From Clostridiales bacterium (GTDB lineage: Bacteria > Bacillota > Clostridia > Caldicoprobacterales > UBA3941), in NCBI GenBank assembly GCA_012735575.1, contig JAAYGY010000008.1, positions 1 to 36,646 of the forward strand: a stretch of DNA of 36,646 nt. The letters run 5' to 3'. Below, one piece after another: positions 32,198 to 36,646 of the stretch; the stretch's first letter is position 1; each line of letters begins with the position of its first letter. Below the pieces are notes generated by a model, which had not been told where the DNA came from, searched no databases, and saw only the letters and a list, made by a program, of their open reading frames with translations. The position numbers and the translations under genes were made by a program.

Positions 32198-34813
32198 TTA
32201 CAGCTCCTTGCTATCTTTAGATTTTTCAACCAGTCGATGCAATATATTCATAGCTTCAATAGGGGTTAAATTGAGTATATCAATATTTCTAAGCTCCTCT
32301 TCAATTTCTGAGGGTTTAGGTTGGAAAAAAGATAATTGTATATTATTCTCTTCTAACCCTACAACTTTTTTATCTCTCTGCATATCAACTTCTTCCAACT
32401 TCTCTAAAATGCTAGTAGCTCTATTGATTACTTTATAGGGTAGTCCAGCTAATCTTGCAATTTGAATCCCAAGACTTTTTTCAGCTCCTCCTCTTACTAT
32501 TTTCCTTAGAAATATAATATCATTACCCTGTTCTTTTACAGTAATATAATAATTTTTTACACCATCTAGTTTGCCTTCTAATTCAGTTAGTTCATGATAA
32601 TGGGTAGCAAACAAGGTTTTGCATCCTAAATTTTTTTCCTTGCAAATATACTCTATAACCGCCCATGCAATACTAAGTCCATCGTAAGTACTGGTTCCTC
32701 TACCGATCTCATCTAAAATAAGTATACTTTTTGGAGTTGCATTGTGAAGGATATTGGCTAATTCGCTCATTTCAACCATGAAGGTGCTTTGACCAGCAGA
32801 TAGATCATCTGAGGCACCTACTCTTGTAAAGATTCTATCTACAATCCCGATATGTGCCTTGCTGGCAGGCACGAAGCTTCCAATTTGTGCCATGAGTACA
32901 ATTAAAGCCACTTGCCGCATGTATGTGCTCTTTCCAGCCATATTAGGACCAGTTATAATTGCTATTCGATTTTCTCTATTATCTAGATAGGTATGATTTG
33001 GCACAAAAAGTTCATTAGGCAATGTCTTCTCTACAACTGGATGGCGGCCATCTCGTATATCAATTACGTCTCCATCATCAATAGATGGTCTAACATAATT
33101 ATTTTCTTGTGCTACACGGGCTAAGGACCATAAAACATCTAATTTAGAGATTACTTGAGCAGTTTTTTGAATTCGCTTTACTTGGCTAGCAATCTTCTCA
33201 CGAATATCAACAAAAAGCTTATATTCTAAATCTATACTTTTTTCTTCAGCACCTAAAATAGTTTCTTCTACTTCTTTTAATTCTGAGGTTATATATCTTT
33301 CCGAATTAGCTAGAGTTTGTTTTCTTATATAATCATCTGGAACAAGATCATAATAAGATTTTGTAACATCAATATAATAACCAAAAACTTTATTAAAACC
33401 AATTTTTAAATTTTTTATTCCAGTTCGTTCTCTCTCTTTTTTCTCTAGTTCAGCTAGCCAGTCCTTACCTTTAGTCATAGCTAGACGATATTTGTCCAAT
33501 TCTTCGTTATAGCCATCTTTTATTATGGAACCTTCCCTTAAGGTTATAGGTGGATCCTCATCAATAGAAACTTCTATTAATTGAAAAATATCTTCAAGGA
33601 TGTCCAATTCATTGTAAAAACTACCGAGAATAATGGATTTAAATTGGCCTAACACTTGTTTTATGCCAGGGAGCATAGCAAGGGATTGCTTAAGGGATAT
33701 AAGATCTCTTGCATTGGCATTTCCGTAAGAAATTCTGCCTATTAGCCGCTCCAAATCATAAATATTTCTTAAATTAAGTCTAAGCTCCTCCATAGCTATA
33801 GGATTGTTATATAACTCCTCTACTCCATCTAGCCTCTCAATAATAAGAGATGAATTCGTAAGAGGTTGTTGTATCCATTGCCTTAAAATACGCCCTCCCA
33901 TTGCGGTATTGGTCTTATCAAGTAACCAAAGCAATGATCCCTTTTTATTTTTGTTTCGCATGGTTTCCGTTAACTCTAAATTGCGGCGAGTTGCTACATC
34001 CAATAGCATCGTTGATTGAGTATGGTAAGGTTTAATGGCGGTAATATGTTTCAGGGAGCTTTTTTGAGTATCGCTTAGATAGCTTAATAGTGCACCTGCT
34101 GCACTGATTCCAATGGACATATCCTGGAATCCAAAGCCTTCTAAAGAATATATTTTAAAATGATCAACAATTTTTTGATAAGCAATATTATATTCAAAAG
34201 CCCAGGGATCATAAGGTGTAATAGTTGCATTAATTTTATTATTCTTAATAAGCTCAATATCAGATTCAGCCTCTTTTTGGATAATTACCTCACTCGGTAT
34301 AATACCTGATATTATATCTACTACTTTTTCTGCGGCTTTCTCCTCTTCTAGAATTTCACAAACATAAAATTCACCTGTTGATATATCTGCCCACGATAAA
34401 CCGAAGTTTTCCCCGTTTTTTATGATGGACAAAATATAATTATTGGTTTTTTCATCTAACATGGAGGATTCTAGCAAGGTTCCAGGTGTGATTACCCTAA
34501 CCACATCCCGTTCAACAATTCCCTTGGCTTCAGAAGGATCCTGGACTTGCTCACAAATAGCTACTTTATATCCTTTTTCAATAAGTTTTGCTATATAGCC
34601 TTCTGCAGAATGATATGGAACTCCACACATAGGAGCCCTTTCAGGTAAACCACAATCTCTGCCAGTAAGAGTAATTTCAAGTTCTTTAGAGGCTATTTTG
34701 GCATCTTAAAAGAACATTTCATAAAAATCGCCTAATCTAAAAAAAAGAAGAGCATCCTTATATTGCTCTTTGATTTGCATATATTGTTGCATCATTGGCG
34801 TCAATTTAGACAT
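32198..34813 (-). pseudogene. mutS: mutS, interrupted by an in-frame TAA at codon 36
   Basis: Read through, 872 codons with all MutS domains: [20 protein letters not shown] at the start, the lesion-sensing GDFYEMFF motif, CGVPYHSAEGY, connector, lever, clamp, and the ATPase domain with Walker A ITGPNMAGKST, DEIGRGTSTYDG and ATHYHELTEL. Codon 36 (34708-34706) is TAA exactly where the family has Glu in FFEDAK, one base from GAA. The frame is otherwise open. Restart is possible at ATG 34630 (810 aa from MCGVPYHSAEGY), but that product would lack the Phe-x-Glu that wedges into mismatches and has no good ribosome site. Lost mismatch recognition is the plain reading; sequencing error or suppression remain possible. 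Confidence 0.9.
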
Positions 34814-34847
34814 AAATATCCTCCTGATAGTATACTATCCGTCTTAA

Positions 34848-36254
34848 TTATACCATGATTCCCTCAAGGGTCCAAGTTTTTGACTGAGTAATTTTCACTT
34901 CTACTATCTTTCCTGTTACATCATGCTCTGCCATAAAGTTTACTAGTTTGTTCTGTCGGTTTCTGCCGGTATACATGTCATCCCTATTTTTACTTAATCC
35001 TTCCACCAATACATCTACAGTGCTGCCCATAAATTTTTCGTTAATTTCTTTGCTTATTTGACCTTGCAACTCCATGAGCATTTGAAGTCTTTCTTTTTTT
35101 ATTTTTTGGTCTATCTGCTCATCCATTTTCGCAGCAGGAGTCCCAGTTCTTATAGAATACATAAAGGTAAATGCAGAGTCGTATCTGACCTTTTTCACAA
35201 TATCTAAAGTATCAGCAAAATCCTCTTCAGTCTCACCGGGGAATCCAACAATTATATCAGTGGTAATAGCAATATGGGGTATCTCACGTCTAATGTCATT
35301 TACTAATTCTAGATAATCTTCCCTAGTATAACGTCTATTCATTAGCTTCAAAATTCTGTTGCTACCTGATTGGATGGGAAGATGTAAGTGTTCACACACT
35401 TTTTCTGATTCAGCCATAGCCATGATTAAATCCTTAGTTAAATCCTTGGGGTGGGATGTCATAAACCTAATTCGCTCTATACCGTCTATTTTGTTTACAT
35501 CTCTTAAAAGATTTGGGAAATAGTAATCAATATCCAAATCTTTCCCGTATGAGTTTACGTTTTGGCCTAGTAAGGTAAGTTCTTTGTAGCCTTCATCAGC
35601 TAACCTTCTTATCTCATCCAAAATATCTGAAGGTTTTCTGCTTCTTTCTCTTCCTCTAACGTATGGAACTATGCAATAAGTACAATAATTATTACAACCA
35701 TACATTATAGTTGTCCATGCAGACACTCCCAAATCCCTTTTAATTGGTACATCCTCCACTATACGCCCCTGCTCATCTAATATTTCTACTACTGTCTGTT
35801 GGGCATCCATGGCTTGCAATAAGAGTTTCGGGAAATGATGCAAATTGTGTGTACCAAAGATTAAATCTACAAAAGGAAACTTCTTGGTTATAACAGTTGC
35901 TACTTCATCCTGCTGCATCATACATCCGCATATACCGATTATAAGATTAGGATTTCGTTGTTTATATGGATATAATGCTCCAACATTGCCGTATACTCTA
36001 AGCTCTGCATTTTCCCTTACACAACAGGTATTAAAGAGAATTAAATCAGCATCAGACTGCTCAGTAGTCTCGGTATATCCCATGGTTTCCAACATACCCG
36101 CTAATTTCTCTGAATCATGGACATTCATTTGGCAGCCATAAGTTACAATATGATATTTGAGATTTTTATCTTTTATAAGTTTATTTATTTCATTTATATA
36201 TTTATCTTGTTCTTTGATTTCTTCTATAGCTATATCTAACATCTTTCTGCTCAA
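34848..36254 (-). CDS. miaB: tRNA-2-methylthio-N6-dimethylallyladenosine synthase
   Basis: 468 aa radical SAM methylthiotransferase acting on i6A37 made by MiaA. The N-terminal UPF0004 domain provides three cluster cysteines (TYGCQMN, NTCCVRE, GICGCMMQ). The radical SAM motif is CNNYCTYCIVPYVRGRE. A C-terminal TRAM domain ends the protein (GSTVDVLVEGLSK). The start is TTG 36254, six bases after GGTGGAG; ATG 36242 is a near alternative. A longer in-frame extension to 36398 would cross the promoter and overlap the divergent small gene, so it is rejected. It opens the minus-strand repair/tRNA block. Confidence 0.96.
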   Translation of the reverse strand: MSRKMLDIAIEEIKEQDKYINEINKLIKDKNLKYHIVTYGCQMNVHDSEKLAGMLETMGYTETTEQSDADLILFNTCCVRENAELRVYGNVGALYPYKQRNPNLIIGICGCMMQQDEVATVITKKFPFVDLIFGTHNLHHFPKLLLQAMDAQQTVVEILDEQGRIVEDVPIKRDLGVSAWTTIMYGCNNYCTYCIVPYVRGRERSRKPSDILDEIRRLADEGYKELTLLGQNVNSYGKDLDIDYYFPNLLRDVNKIDGIERIRFMTSHPKDLTKDLIMAMAESEKVCEHLHLPIQSGSNRILKLMNRRYTREDYLELVNDIRREIPHIAITTDIIVGFPGETEEDFADTLDIVKKVRYDSAFTFMYSIRTGTPAAKMDEQIDQKIKKERLQMLMELQGQISKEINEKFMGSTVDVLVEGLSKNRDDMYTGRNRQNKLVNFMAEHDVTGKIVEVKITQSKTWTLEGIMV

Positions 36255-36303
36255 GATTTTCTCCACCTTTAAGATTAATATTTTTAATATTTTGATACAC
36301 AAT

Positions 36304-36332
36304 ATTATAGTAGCAAGTCTATCATTTGTCCA
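36304..36332 (-). promoter_or_regulatory. Sigma-A promoter of miaB
   Basis: On the minus strand TGGACA, 17 bp, TATAAT, about 50 bp upstream of the miaB start. Confidence 0.7.
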
Positions 36333-36388
36333 ATGTTTTGGATTAAAGAAATAATATGTGTGAAATTTATATACGAAAGGGAGATAAG

Positions 36389-36604
36389 ATGTTTTCACAA
36401 ACTACTCCAATGGATTATATAAGAACCATAGCTACAAACTATACTGCTGCCCTCTTAATTTTCTGTAGCATAGCCCTGTTTCTTTTCTACAATACAAAAA
36501 CATATCAAAAAGAAATCCCCAAAGAAGCAACATTAGCCAAATTTGGGGGCATTTTATATGCTGCAATAGGGATTGGATTACTTATAGCAAAATTATTTCT
36601 TTAA
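36389..36604 (+). CDS. Small two-helix membrane protein of unknown function
   Basis: 71 aa, start ATG 36389 after AAAGGGAG. Two hydrophobic helices (AALLIFCSIALFLFY and GGILYAAIGIGLLIAKLFL) flank a charged loop NTKTYQKEIPKEATLAKF. It resembles the small clostridial CLC_0170-type membrane proteins in size and in the short K-E-A-x-x-A-K-x-G-G-I-L linker, but I am recalling that family and cannot check it. It is divergent from miaB. No function is known. Confidence 0.6.
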   Translation: MFSQTTPMDYIRTIATNYTAALLIFCSIALFLFYNTKTYQKEIPKEATLAKFGGILYAAIGIGLLIAKLFL

Positions 36605-36646
36605 GTATATAGTAGGCTAAAAAAATTAGGGCTCAATGGTCCCTAT

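Noticed and set aside
14423-34708. Genome-wide reassignment of TAA to a sense codon, suggested by two internal TAA codons
   Set aside because: TAA ends many genes here at the correct family C-terminus (mutL, lexA, aroK, rny, spoVS, proC), often directly before a terminator, so TAA is a normal stop.
34706-34708. Selenocysteine or pyrrolysine recoding at the internal stops
   Set aside because: Those use TGA and TAG; both stops are TAA, no recoding hairpin is seen, and the family residues are ordinary.
36255-36398. N-terminal extension of miaB
   Set aside because: It crosses the miaB promoter, overlaps the divergent small gene and has no counterpart in the family.

Overview
The window looks like a chromosomal segment of a low-GC, spore-forming Clostridia-type Firmicute. 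The evidence is the complete spoIIIA engulfment operon, spoVS with a sigma-H-type promoter, a CD1247-type protein, AT-rich codon use, strong purine-rich Shine-Dalgarno sites and the order miaB-mutS-mutL-miaA-hfq. The family cannot be fixed from the sequence alone; a Tissierellales- or Peptostreptococcales-like member would fit. I see no prophage, insertion sequence, CRISPR array or toxin cassette.

Layout: (1) 65-8801 is a type IV pilus cluster: PilX-like and class III-type (G|xTLVE) minor prepilins, PilC, prepilin peptidase PilD, a second minor-prepilin set, then PilM, PilN and PilO. PilB and PilT are not in the window. (2) 8921-11881 is a housekeeping run: shikimate kinase, an endonuclease IV-like TIM-barrel protein, type II dehydroquinase, EF-P and a CD1247-type zinc-ribbon protein. 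(3) 12014-17291 is spoIIIAA-AH, the mother-cell half of the feeding-tube apparatus. (4) 17730-24956 holds rny, spoVS, a membrane-type dipeptidase, a PHP phosphoesterase, a class I aminotransferase, an antisense-oriented tRNA-Trp, proC and rnhC. (5) 25301-27494 holds a XerS-like tyrosine recombinase, then a LysM protein divergent from lexA with three LexA boxes in the shared promoter region. (6) 27644-36254 is a minus-strand block: methionine gamma-lyase-like protein, hfq, miaA, mutL, mutS, miaB. A small two-helix membrane protein closes the right end on the plus strand.

The most notable points are departures from intact genes. mutS carries an in-frame TAA directly after the mismatch-reading Phe-x-Glu motif. 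spoIIIAE carries an in-frame TAA between its signal peptide and its membrane domain. pilC has ATA where its start codon should be. Hfq has Gln in place of the near-invariant His of its uridine pocket. Either this strain is a recent mismatch-repair mutant accumulating lesions, or the assembly has base errors; read-level data would decide.

A second theme is geometry. Almost all protein genes left of about 25 kb are on the plus strand and nearly all right of 27.6 kb are on the minus strand. A Xer recombinase gene sits at the switch with a dif-like sequence upstream, which is what a replication terminus would look like. Regulation is unusually legible: consensus sigma-A promoters for pilC, rny, tRNA-Trp, xer, lexA, the LysM gene and miaB, a full sigma-H match before spoVS, and clear intrinsic terminators after most units.
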